Shown: piece by piece, positions 10,370-19,541 of the stretch
How the letters are laid out: every line of letters begins with the position of its first letter
Numbering within the stretch: the first letter of the stretch is position 1
NCBI GenBank assembly: GCA_030835025.1
Contig: JAUQWS010000060.1
Location: 1-64,000 of the forward strand
DNA from: Ignavibacteria bacterium
GTDB lineage: Bacteria > Bacteroidota > Ignavibacteria > Tepidaquicellales > OLB5
Length of the DNA stretch: 64,000 bases
Reading direction: 5' to 3'
The notes under the pieces: model-generated
Told to the model about the DNA's origin: nothing
Database searches by the model: none
What the model saw: only the letters and a program-made list of their open reading frames with translations
Position numbers and translations under genes: made by a program

Positions 10370-10867
10370 TTACGCTCCCGGAGGCGGCGCAGCTGCAGTT
10401 TTGCTTCTTTCTATTGACTGCAGCGCCAGATAGTTCTGCCCGAATTTTGTAATATTCTCAAGCTCTGTATCATACTGATTAAAATGACGCTCTTCATCTG
10501 CAACTAGCGCTTCAAACAGCTGTTTTGAGATCGCATCGGCATCTGCAGAACATTCATTAGCCCACCTGTTATAGTCCTTTGCACTTTCAACTTCCATTAT
10601 TCTTGCCAGCTCCAGCATTCCCTTTACATCTTTAATGGGCTGCACTTTTTCCTTGGGAACCATAACAACATCACCCTTGAGGAAAAGAATTCTTTCTGCA
10701 AGCTTCTCTACGTGCATCATTTCTTCAATTGCAGTTCGCCTGAATAATCCTGCAAGCAGGTCATACCCTTGGTCATCACAATGAAAATGGAAATACATGT
10801 ACTGGTGCACTGCGCTAAGCTCATCGGCTGCGGCTTTATTAAGTAATTCAATGCTTTTCTTATGCAT
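10370..10867 (-). CDS. bfr: Bacterioferritin / ferritin-like diiron protein
   Basis: ELSAVHQYMYFHFHC, EEMMHVEKLAERILFL, ADEERHFNQYDTELENI four-helix diiron motifs. Confidence 0.87.
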   Translation of the reverse strand: MHKKSIELLNKAAADELSAVHQYMYFHFHCDDQGYDLLAGLFRRTAIEEMMHVEKLAERILFLKGDVVMVPKEKVQPIKDVKGMLELARIMEVESAKDYNRWANECSADADAISKQLFEALVADEERHFNQYDTELENITKFGQNYLALQSIERSKTAAAPPPGA

Positions 10868-11020
10868 AACGTGTGGATTTAATTGATTGAATTTTCCTAT
10901 AGTACTAAATTAGTCAATTATGCAAGGTTTTAATATGATTTGGGTCATTTGCACCTCAGGTATTTGGTTTATGCAACCTTATGGAAAAATAATAGTCTAA
11001 ATACTATAAAATCTCAAAAT

Positions 11021-11656
11021 ATGGAACGAAATATACAATTAAACTGGGTAAGAACCGGAATTGCGTGCGGCCTGGCAACTTTTGTAGTTTATCCGGTTAT
11101 GATGCTTGTTGAACTTCCTGTCCAGTTCACTTTATTACTTGCATACTCATTCGGGATATTTTTCATGCTGGCTTCGGTCGGGTTGTATAATTTTATGTCA
11201 ACAAGTTCGAAATCTGCATTTCTTCAGTCAGCACTTTTGTTCAATATCATTGGATGCACAGTAGTTGTCATAATGCTTACTATTCAGCTTGCACTTTTTT
11301 CCAAAGCGAAATACGTTTCCGGTGATGCATCTAAAGAGCTGGTAAATTACATCTTCTCGCTTACCAATCTTGTTCAGCTTTCGCTTGATGTTGTGTGGGA
11401 TGTGTTTGTATCAGTTGGAACAATTCTGTTCGCACTCAAAATGTTCAAACATCCAAAGCTCGGAAAAATAATCGGAAGCATTGGTATAATGGTTGGAGGA
11501 GCCTTGCTGTTCAATAATGTTTACACTTTCCCGGTCCCTCCCGCAGAAGCCGGTTCTATTGATTTCGGCCCGTTTGTCGCACTGTGGTACCTTTCAGTTA
11601 CAGTTATGATGTTAAGATCCTTCAAATGGTTAAAGGAAATCATAGGTACCCATTGA
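11021..11656 (+). CDS. Multi-TM hypothetical membrane protein
   Basis: Several hydrophobic helices; ATG at 11021 (MERNIQLNWVRTG) preferred over 10940. Confidence 0.65.
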   Translation: MERNIQLNWVRTGIACGLATFVVYPVMMLVELPVQFTLLLAYSFGIFFMLASVGLYNFMSTSSKSAFLQSALLFNIIGCTVVVIMLTIQLALFSKAKYVSGDASKELVNYIFSLTNLVQLSLDVVWDVFVSVGTILFALKMFKHPKLGKIIGSIGIMVGGALLFNNVYTFPVPPAEAGSIDFGPFVALWYLSVTVMMLRSFKWLKEIIGTH

Positions 11657-11741
11657 TCGGGCTGCAAAAAATCCTTTAACTCTGCGGAACAAAACCTTAT
11701 CATTCATAGTAGACACTCTATACTTAATTTTAAGGTTTATT

Positions 11742-12404
11742 ATGAAACACGAAAATCTATTCAAAATCTACATTCCGGAACCCTGCCACGAGGACTGGGA
11801 TAAAATGGCACCGAATGAACAGGGTGCTTACTGCAAGGTATGTGCTAAAACCGTGGTGGATTTTTCTGACCGAAAAGAAGATGAAATTCAGCGCTTCCTG
11901 AATGATAACATAAACAACAAGATCTGCGGACGTTTCAGGGTAAACCAATTATCACAAAGTGAAATCCCCCCGCTTAAAATTAATATTGAAAGGCCCAAGT
12001 TTGAATTTCCCGGATTCCTGCTTCCGGTTTTAACGCCTTTCCGTGCTACTGCGCTGGCGTTGATGCTCTGGGCATCGGCAATGCTTTCTTCATGTGCGGG
12101 AGAAGGTTCCGGCGGCGGTGATGATGAAAGATTAAGCGGAGCAGTTGAGCTGGTTGATACTACTGATAATTCATTCAACATTGATGACTCAAGGATACAG
12201 GGCGGAATAACGGTGAGGAATGCTGCGGACTCAACCTGTAATACTGAAGATTATTCCAGAATAACGAAGACTGTCGGAAAGATAAAGATCGAACGGACTC
12301 CCCTGCCGGATACACGCAAAACAGATTCAACAGAGATATTTATGAAGGGCGAAATTCAGAAGAAAACACATGGTGTTATCAAGAAATCACCGGATGAAAA
12401 ATAA
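11742..12404 (+). CDS. Hypothetical protein with N-terminal Cys motif and an internal TM segment
   Basis: YIPEPCHEDWDKMAPNEQGAYCKVCAKTVVDFSD motif followed by a central hydrophobic segment. Confidence 0.7.
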   Translation: MKHENLFKIYIPEPCHEDWDKMAPNEQGAYCKVCAKTVVDFSDRKEDEIQRFLNDNINNKICGRFRVNQLSQSEIPPLKINIERPKFEFPGFLLPVLTPFRATALALMLWASAMLSSCAGEGSGGGDDERLSGAVELVDTTDNSFNIDDSRIQGGITVRNAADSTCNTEDYSRITKTVGKIKIERTPLPDTRKTDSTEIFMKGEIQKKTHGVIKKSPDEK

Positions 12405-12415
12405 ATAATATAATT

Positions 12416-12496
12416 CCCCTCTTGAGAGGGGTGGCTGCCGAAGGCAGACGGGGTGTGTTGCTTGTATTAGTGCGGAGGCAAGCCAGCCTCCTACAG
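12416..12496. repeat. Composite of two interspersed palindromic repeats: CCCCTCT-TG-AGAGGGG and GCGGAGGCAAGCCAGCCTCC
   Basis: Palindrome at 12416-12431; the second element (12472-12496) is similar to sequences at 15447-15472 and 50718-50741. Confidence 0.75.
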
Positions 12497-12498
12497 AA

Positions 12499-15384
12499 TT
12501 ATCTCACTTTCTGCCCAACAAATCCCTTCAGCATTTCAATCTCACCATCACACCATTTTACAAAATCAGAATTAACAGAAATATTTTTCTTTTGCATGAT
12601 CTGTCCGATCAGATTGATCTTCACAAACTCACTTTGGTATTCCGGCATCATTTTTATAAAGCTTACAAAAATAATGAAATCGTTTTCCGGAAGCGCATTT
12701 AAGCACTGCATAAATGCAATCAGCGGAACCTCATCTTTTGGGAAATTTGGAAGTGCATTATCGGTCATTGTCATCATCTGAAGCTGCGGGAATTTCTTCA
12801 GGTTCTCAGCGGCAACAAATCGCGCGCCGTAATATGGATTCTGTAACATTCCAAGCAATATCTCAAATGCATTTGGAGAAATGTAATTCCCCAACGCAAA
12901 AGCAATATCTTTATTATACAATTTCTTTTCGGACTCTTCCGAAGCAAGCTCACCAAGTCTGGTGACAACCCTGTTGATATAATCTGTTTCCGAGGTATCA
13001 TACTTTATCTTTCCCAGTGCATTTATTGCTGATGAACGCACGCGATAATTTTCATCATAAGTAAGCTGCAGCAGTATCTCCCTGCCCTGCGGATTCTTGG
13101 TCTCACCAAAAATATAACACGCAAAACTTACCTCGGGCTGCGTCATATTGACTTTCTCCTCGAGATAATCTGTTAATTTCCCCATTAGTGCATCTGCAAT
13201 CGGTTTTTGCATCCGTTGCGAAAGCACCCTCATAACCTGTGTTTCTCTGTGGTCGTCTGTCCCAAGCTTAGTAAGGACATGTTCAGCTGTGTTAAGGCTG
13301 TCTTCAATCAGCTTTCGGAAACCCAGATCCTGCCACAATGAAAAACGCGGCTCAATGGTTTTCGCCATGATAAAATACTGCTCAGTGGAATAAATCTCTT
13401 GAGACCTGGAGAACAAGGGGTCTTGACCCCTTGTTCCCGAAGTATCTATATTTTTCGTTGAATCCACCGCAACCTTAAAATTATCACCGCTCACCTGCTC
13501 AGGTAGATCACGCAGATAATAATCATTGTATATCCCCCATTGCGAGGAGTTCATTATCAGGCTGTCATAGCCGGGCTGGGAGTAGTAATCCTCGCCCGAT
13601 GCATCGAGGAATATCCCAAGGCTCCCGAACTCACGCCTTGGATTACCGTATCCCCTTGTGTTGCCCGGGAATTTATTCAGGTACCCGTCAACTCCGCTTT
13701 CATCAATCAGTATTCCGATACCATCAGCATTTCCCGCACCCTGCGAGAGTGAATATGCCGAATAGTTATCATTTCCCTTCACATCCCAAAGCATGCCATA
13801 GCCGAAATCATGCCCGCAGCCCTGTGATACACCGTTTGACTGGTAGAGATCCCAGCCGTCATAATCCTTAAGCAAGCCAACCGCCAAATGTATTCCCGCG
13901 CCTTGTGAATACTGGTAACCGTTATATTTATCGTGCCCGCCTTTATCTACAATTGCGCCGAGTGAGTACCAATAAGCTCCACCCTGCCCGAAAATATCAG
14001 TGTTATAAATATCATTTCCCTCGCCTTCAATAATAAGCCCGATACCGCCTGCATAATAGGGCCTTAGTCCCAATCCATAGCCCTGGCACATTGATACATA
14101 ATGATCATTGTAGCGGCCAATATCAAGCGAGCGCGAATCAACCAAATATGAATCATTGCCCTTGTTATCAACTATTGCACCTACACCTTCGGTCATTCCA
14201 AACCCCTGTGAGTATGAATTAGCGATATAAAAATCATTCCCTTCTCTATCAACTAATAATCCGACTCCGAAACAACCGGCACCGATAGAAAATGAAATTC
14301 CCTTGTAAGTATCGTTCCCTTTTTCATCGTAAAGCAGACCCAGTCCACCGATTGCAGCGCCAAGATTCCCTGCGCCTTTTGATTCATAATAATCATCGCC
14401 TTCTTTATCGAAGATAAATGACGATGAGAATAGTCCCCCTGCCAGCGCAAAATCGCTTGAGGTTGTGTAGTAATCGTTGCCTGCAAGATCGATGATGCAT
14501 GAGAAACCGCCCATTGATAATTCCCCTTTTGAGAGGGGTGGATTCTCAATATTATATACATCATCTCCGCCCAGATCAATTATGAAATCAAATTTGCCGG
14601 TGTAGATGTTCTTCCCGGGTCCGCCGAAAGCTATTCGAAAACTACCATCATCATAATAAAATGAAAATTCCCCTTGCACAAATTCATTACTTACAACTTT
14701 AGTATCCCATTCCTTAAAGAAAGTCAAAAAATGATTTGATATCCAATATTGATAATAGAATCCTTCTTGTCTATTCTCCAATTTAAGTTTATTTAGCAAA
14801 TCCAGTACTTTCCTTGAACTATGTATGGATGAATCCCTCATTCTGTTATAATCAAAAATGTCCATGCTTGAAGTATTCGATACTTCTGTTTCTTCAAAAA
14901 TGGATTTTAGATTCCTCTGTAAATACTTCTTTTCCCTTTTGTCAAAAGTACTCAAAATATCCGTCCTACGTTTCTTAATATGCTCCAAAAAAATAACAAT
15001 CTGTTCATTCAATTTTTCAGCGGATTGCGGTGGATTAATCTCTATAAAATCGATTATCACAAAATTTTGGCCTAATAATTTTCTATATATATCCCATACT
15101 ACCGATCCAAAATCTGCGGTTCCCCAATTTCCCACACTATCCAACCACGTCATGCTCCTCAACGGATTCACCATCATATCCTTCACAAGAGGGAGGATAA
15201 GCTTTGAATCATTGGTGGGTGATTTCTCCGCAGCGGAAAAGAACTCCACGGGAATAGTGACGTCTTGACGGGTGAGTCCACGGCTGCGCAAAGTATAATC
15301 CAGTATATCCGGAATATTCCTATCCTGTGAAAATGAAAAGGTGCCGATCATAAGAAAATAAATAACAAATAAGCGTTTTATCAT
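12499..15384 (-). CDS. Secreted surface protein with Gly/Asp-rich beta repeats and C-terminal HEAT-like repeats
   Basis: Signal peptide MIKRLFVIYFLMIGTFSFS; iterated GxGxLxDxxGNDxYxxxxxSQGxG units; HEAT-like region (NYRVRSSAINALGKIKYDTSE...). Confidence 0.77.
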   Translation of the reverse strand: MIKRLFVIYFLMIGTFSFSQDRNIPDILDYTLRSRGLTRQDVTIPVEFFSAAEKSPTNDSKLILPLVKDMMVNPLRSMTWLDSVGNWGTADFGSVVWDIYRKLLGQNFVIIDFIEINPPQSAEKLNEQIVIFLEHIKKRRTDILSTFDKREKKYLQRNLKSIFEETEVSNTSSMDIFDYNRMRDSSIHSSRKVLDLLNKLKLENRQEGFYYQYWISNHFLTFFKEWDTKVVSNEFVQGEFSFYYDDGSFRIAFGGPGKNIYTGKFDFIIDLGGDDVYNIENPPLSKGELSMGGFSCIIDLAGNDYYTTSSDFALAGGLFSSSFIFDKEGDDYYESKGAGNLGAAIGGLGLLYDEKGNDTYKGISFSIGAGCFGVGLLVDREGNDFYIANSYSQGFGMTEGVGAIVDNKGNDSYLVDSRSLDIGRYNDHYVSMCQGYGLGLRPYYAGGIGLIIEGEGNDIYNTDIFGQGGAYWYSLGAIVDKGGHDKYNGYQYSQGAGIHLAVGLLKDYDGWDLYQSNGVSQGCGHDFGYGMLWDVKGNDNYSAYSLSQGAGNADGIGILIDESGVDGYLNKFPGNTRGYGNPRREFGSLGIFLDASGEDYYSQPGYDSLIMNSSQWGIYNDYYLRDLPEQVSGDNFKVAVDSTKNIDTSGTRGQDPLFSRSQEIYSTEQYFIMAKTIEPRFSLWQDLGFRKLIEDSLNTAEHVLTKLGTDDHRETQVMRVLSQRMQKPIADALMGKLTDYLEEKVNMTQPEVSFACYIFGETKNPQGREILLQLTYDENYRVRSSAINALGKIKYDTSETDYINRVVTRLGELASEESEKKLYNKDIAFALGNYISPNAFEILLGMLQNPYYGARFVAAENLKKFPQLQMMTMTDNALPNFPKDEVPLIAFMQCLNALPENDFIIFVSFIKMMPEYQSEFVKINLIGQIMQKKNISVNSDFVKWCDGEIEMLKGFVGQKVR
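13411..13436. repeat. Palindromic repeat GAACAAGGGGTC-TT-GACCCCTTGTTC inside the 961-aa CDS
   Basis: Perfect 12-bp inverted repeat; read through in frame (..RGQDPLFSR..). Confidence 0.8.
14523..14538. repeat. Palindromic repeat CCCCTTTTGAGAGGGG inside the 961-aa CDS
   Basis: Same family as 12416-12431; translated as NPPLSKGEL in the protein. Confidence 0.77.
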
Positions 15385-15446
15385 AAGTTAAATATAAATA
15401 TTGGTGTCGTATAATAGTATCTAAAATTATTGCTTTTGGCAACTTC

Positions 15447-15472
15447 AAAGGAGGCTGGCTTGCCTGCCTCCC
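15447..15472. repeat. Interspersed repeat GGAGGCTGGCTTGCCTGCCTCC
   Basis: Shares the GGCTGGCTTGCC core with 12472-12496 (reverse orientation) and 50718-50741. Confidence 0.7.
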
Positions 15473-15622
15473 AGCGTAGTCAACAAGAATGTGCTTTGCA
15501 TTTGAGCTTTGACATTTGAGCTTTGACATTTAGCATTACTCATTTTGAGTACTACTTCTTATGAAACAATTCCCCAAATACATCAGTATACAAATTAACA
15601 AATACCCGAAGGGTACAAGACC

Positions 15623-16567
15623 ATGAACTACACAAAAACATTGATTTTAGCCTACATTCTGCCTTTTGCTGTGCTGTTAAGCGCATGCCAGGAGCAGAGT
15701 GATAAACAATCCGTTGATCAACAAAGGAATCTGGTTGTTACTGATCTGGAACCACCACCATCCGGAAATGAAGATGTTTCCTCGTCACCGAAATCGGACA
15801 TGAAACAAAGGGATTTTGACTCAAAGAGTGATGGCAATCTGAAACAGGTAAGCTACCAGCAGGAGGATATCACGCAGAACAACACACAGGATAAGCGGAT
15901 GATAATCCGCACGGGAACAATGAGTATTGAGAATGAAAGCTTTGATGAGACCGAAAACAAATCAAAGGAAATAGTAAAGAATCTGGGTGGTTACATTACA
16001 AACTCCACTTCTCAGGTAAACCAGAGCGGGAAGAAACAGGGAACACTAACGATCCGTGTTCAGGCTGATAAGTATGATGCATTGCTTGCTGAGCTTGCAA
16101 AGATAGGCAAAGTAATGAACCAGAATATCTCGGGCAGGGATGTTACAGAAGAGTATGTTGATGCCGAAGCAAGGCTTAAAACCCAGCGCGAGCTTGAATC
16201 AAGATTACTGCAATTGCTTGCAGAAAAAACCGCTAACCTAACAGCAGTAGTCGAAGTTGAGCAGAAGCTTGCAAGTGTGAGAGAGAATATCGAAAGGACC
16301 GAAGGCAGAATGAGAATGCTTAAGGACCAGGCTTCATACTCAACAGCAACGGTTAGCATTTATGAGCCTGCAATACTAAATACCTCATCGGGCGGATTCT
16401 TTTATGAGCTGGAGCAGGGATTTGAAAAGGGGCTGACTGGATTTACCAAAGTTCTCAGCGGTATAATAACATTCATAATCGAGCTTTCGCCAATTCTGGC
16501 AATAATCGGACTGGTGATATACATAACAATAAGGTTCATCAGAAAAAGAAAAGTTGTGAAAGCGTAG
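15623..16567 (+). CDS. DUF4349 domain-containing lipoprotein
   Basis: Lipobox-like LLSACQE; RMIIRTGTMSIENESFDETENKSKEIVKNLGGYI, TLTIRVQADKYDALLAELAKIGKV, VTEEYVDAEARLKTQRELESRL typical of DUF4349; C-terminal TM. Confidence 0.85.
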   Translation: MNYTKTLILAYILPFAVLLSACQEQSDKQSVDQQRNLVVTDLEPPPSGNEDVSSSPKSDMKQRDFDSKSDGNLKQVSYQQEDITQNNTQDKRMIIRTGTMSIENESFDETENKSKEIVKNLGGYITNSTSQVNQSGKKQGTLTIRVQADKYDALLAELAKIGKVMNQNISGRDVTEEYVDAEARLKTQRELESRLLQLLAEKTANLTAVVEVEQKLASVRENIERTEGRMRMLKDQASYSTATVSIYEPAILNTSSGGFFYELEQGFEKGLTGFTKVLSGIITFIIELSPILAIIGLVIYITIRFIRKRKVVKA

Positions 16568-16706
16568 GTCTTGAAACATAAAACCTGCAAGGTTTTTGAA
16601 AGCCCGGCAGGTCTGTATCAAAATTTATGCTTCGGCTGAAAAGCCGGGGCTCCCCAAAAAACAAGCAGAACGTAAAAAGGGATTTCTAAAGAGATCCCTG
16701 TTCTGT

Positions 16707-17954
16707 TTATTTGACCAGAATCATCTTTTTCGTTTCTGTAAAGCTTTCAGTCTCAAGCCTGTAAAAATAGATCCCGGAACTCAGTGCCGAGCCGTCAAAA
16801 TATGTTTTGTATGAGCCCGCACTCAGATTACCCCTGAACGGAACAGCCAAAGTCTTTCCTGTTAAGTCAAATATGCTCAATCTGACATTGGATGCTCTCG
16901 GAAGTTCAAAGACAATATTTGTTGAGGGATTGAACGGGTTAGGGTAATTCTGCTGCAATGAATATTTCTGAGGAACTTCCGACGAGATCTGGATTAATCC
17001 GATAATTTCATTTGCTTCCCTTTGGAAAATCCCGCTGCTGGTTGCAGCAAGTATCTCATCTCCGTACAGGATCAGTTTTTCGATACTGGTCAAAAACGGA
17101 AGACCTGTTTTAAATTCTGTCCACTCTTCACCGTCATTAACCGAGCGGAACATTCCCGAACCGCCGAATTTCAGCGACGTCAATAATATTCCGTTTACTC
17201 TGATGATCGAACTGCTGTAAGGATCTGCACTCAAGCCATTGCTTTTCCTTGACCAGTCCGTTCCGCTATTGGTCGAAAGCCACACACCGTCGATCGTTCC
17301 TGCCCACAAGTTAGCCCCGTCACTGAAGAAGGTGATTGCGGGCAAATTGCCTGTACCCTGAATGCTGAATGGTGACCACGAAGCCCCGTTATCCGCTGAA
17401 CGGTAGCTGCCAATACTGCTGCCTACTTCTCTGGCAGCAAACAACAAGCCTCCGTGTAGTGCATAGCCCTTTGTCCTTATGCTTGAGCCCGTAATATTCG
17501 TTGCCGCCCAGCTGTTTCCGTTATTTACAGAGCGGTATATGCCGGTATGAGTGCCGGTCACCAGGGAACCGCCGGTTTCATAGACCGATTCCGCAAATAC
17601 ATAAATTGCACCCCCGCCTACAACAATTCCGTCACTTTTTCTTACCCATGTCCCAGAGAAATTAGTTGACTTATAGATACCGTCAACAGTTGCTATATAC
17701 ATCCCTGAAGGTGCAGCGATAATCTGTTTACACTGAATTGCCTGCGGATTCAAGAGTCCGTTATTGCGCTGGTTCCAGTTTGTTCCGTTGTTGGTTGTTC
17801 TGTATATTCCGCCGGATGTTGCTGTATAGACCGTATCTCCGTGGATAATTATATCCCACACGTAAACATTCGGATGGGTGTTCATTTTCAGCCAGTCTGC
17901 ATTCAGATCCGAAAAAACCAGGATCAATGCAGGTATAAGTATGAATTTCAGCAT
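16707..17954 (-). CDS. T9SS-exported beta-propeller-like (BNR/YCF48-type) protein
   Basis: Repeated GIYRSxNNGxSW units; C-terminal NYPNPFNPSTNI...SGIYFYRLETESFTETKKMILVK sorting domain. Confidence 0.87.
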   Translation of the reverse strand: MLKFILIPALILVFSDLNADWLKMNTHPNVYVWDIIIHGDTVYTATSGGIYRTTNNGTNWNQRNNGLLNPQAIQCKQIIAAPSGMYIATVDGIYKSTNFSGTWVRKSDGIVVGGGAIYVFAESVYETGGSLVTGTHTGIYRSVNNGNSWAATNITGSSIRTKGYALHGGLLFAAREVGSSIGSYRSADNGASWSPFSIQGTGNLPAITFFSDGANLWAGTIDGVWLSTNSGTDWSRKSNGLSADPYSSSIIRVNGILLTSLKFGGSGMFRSVNDGEEWTEFKTGLPFLTSIEKLILYGDEILAATSSGIFQREANEIIGLIQISSEVPQKYSLQQNYPNPFNPSTNIVFELPRASNVRLSIFDLTGKTLAVPFRGNLSAGSYKTYFDGSALSSGIYFYRLETESFTETKKMILVK

Positions 17955-17977
17955 AACTTTTCCCTCAGCTTTGCTGC

Positions 17978-18616
17978 TTATCTGATGCGTTCTTTAGCCT
18001 GCGGACGGATCGTTCGCGGCCTTTCTGTTTCAGTCTTATTTTCGGGAACAACTTCCTTTTCCCTATCGGTGATCTTTGAGTCAATAATCTTGCGTTTGCT
18101 GTTATTCTCTGTCTTTGATTTTTCTTCTATTATCTTCAGCATTCTGCGCGCTTCATCATATTGCGGATCTGATTCCGGGACGTTTTTGAGAAATCTTTCA
18201 GCAAGCTTGTACTTTTTCATCCTGAAAAAATCTGACCCTCTTTTGAAGTGAATTGATGTATCCGGAGCATCTGTAACGACTTCCCGAAGTGCCGTTGAAT
18301 CCGTTTGAGAAGTTTCGTATGTTACTGCTCTGTCTTCGGTGATATTCGTTTCTTCATCCTGGGAACTGCTCAACAGCAGGAATACCACTGCACTCAGCAA
18401 AGAAATCAGCATAATAACCACCGCTATTATGATAAAACCCGCTTTGCCTCCTGATGTGCTGCCTGATACTTTAAACGGATTGTTGTAGTATGGAAGGATG
18501 TATTTTTTGTAATAGGCAGGATCCGCCTGCTGATAATATTTGGCAAGCTCGTCGAAATATTGACGGCTGTTTTGCCAGTAATTTTCCAGTTCTTCTTTAG
18601 AGGGACCTGTTGACAT
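17978..18616 (-). CDS. Membrane-anchored hypothetical protein (GPSKEEL family, paralog A)
   Basis: N-terminal GPSKEELENYWQNSRQYFDELAKYYQQADPAYYKKYILPYYNNPF, one TM segment, C-terminal TPR-like hairpin; paralogous to 18646-19209. Confidence 0.75.
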   Translation of the reverse strand: MSTGPSKEELENYWQNSRQYFDELAKYYQQADPAYYKKYILPYYNNPFKVSGSTSGGKAGFIIIAVVIMLISLLSAVVFLLLSSSQDEETNITEDRAVTYETSQTDSTALREVVTDAPDTSIHFKRGSDFFRMKKYKLAERFLKNVPESDPQYDEARRMLKIIEEKSKTENNSKRKIIDSKITDREKEVVPENKTETERPRTIRPQAKERIR

Positions 18617-18645
18617 AATTCCTCTGAGTGTTTAAAAAACCCGGA

Positions 18646-19209
18646 TTATTTTCTATACTTTCGCAGGTATTTCATATTCTTAAGCAGTTCTTTTGACTGC
18701 TCGTAATATTCTGTACCAGGTTTAACTTTTTTGAGATGATATTCTGCTTTGTCGTAATCCTGTTCTGCGATTTTCTTTGAACCCACTATGAAATGATCGT
18801 CCGAAGTCATTCCGTCTGAATCCTCTTCTTCATCAGGAGTTTTCAGTTCCTTTTTCTCTTTTTCGGTTCCGGGTTCAATCTCCCTGACCTTCTGTTCATC
18901 ATCGCTGCCGATAATCTTCTCCAGCTTTTTGGTTTCAGTGCTTAGATCATCCCGGAAGATAAAATATGCAGCACCTGCAGCACCTATTGCAAGTACAAGC
19001 AGGAAAACAAAAACAGGAAGAATTTTTGCTCCTCCGCCCGGTTGTTTGCCCCGCTGAACGTTTGCAAACGGATTGTCATAGAAGGGCTGAATGTGTGCCC
19101 TGTAATATTCAGGATCTGCCTGGCGGTAATGATTTGCAAGCTCATCAAAGTATTGACGGCTGTTTTGCCAGTACATCTGCAATTCTTCCTTCGAGGGTCC
19201 GCCTGCCAT
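18646..19209 (-). CDS. Membrane-anchored hypothetical protein (GPSKEEL family, paralog B)
   Basis: N-terminal GPSKEELQMYWQNSRQYFDELANHYRQADPEYYRAHIQPFYDNPF; same architecture as its neighbour. Confidence 0.75.
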   Translation of the reverse strand: MAGGPSKEELQMYWQNSRQYFDELANHYRQADPEYYRAHIQPFYDNPFANVQRGKQPGGGAKILPVFVFLLVLAIGAAGAAYFIFRDDLSTETKKLEKIIGSDDEQKVREIEPGTEKEKKELKTPDEEEDSDGMTSDDHFIVGSKKIAEQDYDKAEYHLKKVKPGTEYYEQSKELLKNMKYLRKYRK

Positions 19210-19291
19210 ATCTCAAAATATACAATAAATGCATTAAAATTTATACGTAATTCCGACAAAAGAATTATTTTTGATACCCGATTTTTCCCTA

Positions 19292-19321
19292 TTGACAAAT
19301 TAAATGAATGTGTTATATTTG
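19292..19321 (+). promoter_or_regulatory. Promoter TTGACA-N16-TATATTTG of the candidate ncRNA
   Basis: TTGACA 19292-19297, TATATTTG 19314-19321, no plausible + strand CDS downstream. Confidence 0.7.
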
Positions 19322-19326
19322 CATTA

Positions 19327-19448
19327 GAAGGTTACACGTTCTTTTAGTAACATCAAAAGTATGGCAACAGGAGTTAGCTAGGTAAGGGTGGCTAACGTTT
19401 TTAGTAAGAATGCTCCCAGTATTCTGAAAAAACCTGTTGCCTTTTTTA
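19327..19448 (+). ncRNA. Candidate structured small RNA with a three-way-junction core
   Basis: P1 GGCAACAGG (19363-71)/CCTGTTGCC (19433-41) followed by TTTTTT; P2 GTTAGC (19373-78)/GCTAAC (19391-96); P3 AGAATGC (19407-13)/GTATTCT (19419-25); extra 5' hairpin GTTAC/GTAAC; consensus promoter just upstream. Ends are estimates. Confidence 0.55.
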
Positions 19449-19472
19449 TTGATTTTTTTGAAGAATTCAATA

Positions 19473-19506
19473 AAAAAGCCTGCCCGAAGTATGGACAGGC
19501 TTTTTT
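19473..19506. terminator. Bidirectional intrinsic terminator
   Basis: AAAAAAGCCTGcCC-GAAGTAT-GGaCAGGCTTTTTT; serves the - strand ACP-like gene and could act as back-up on the + strand. Confidence 0.85.
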
Positions 19507-19541
19507 GAATTTCTTGCCTTAGTACGACTAATGGGAGCCTG

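Noticed and set aside
12416-15472. Palindromic repeats as a CRISPR array
   Set aside because: Units are isolated, of different types, without regular spacers or cas genes.
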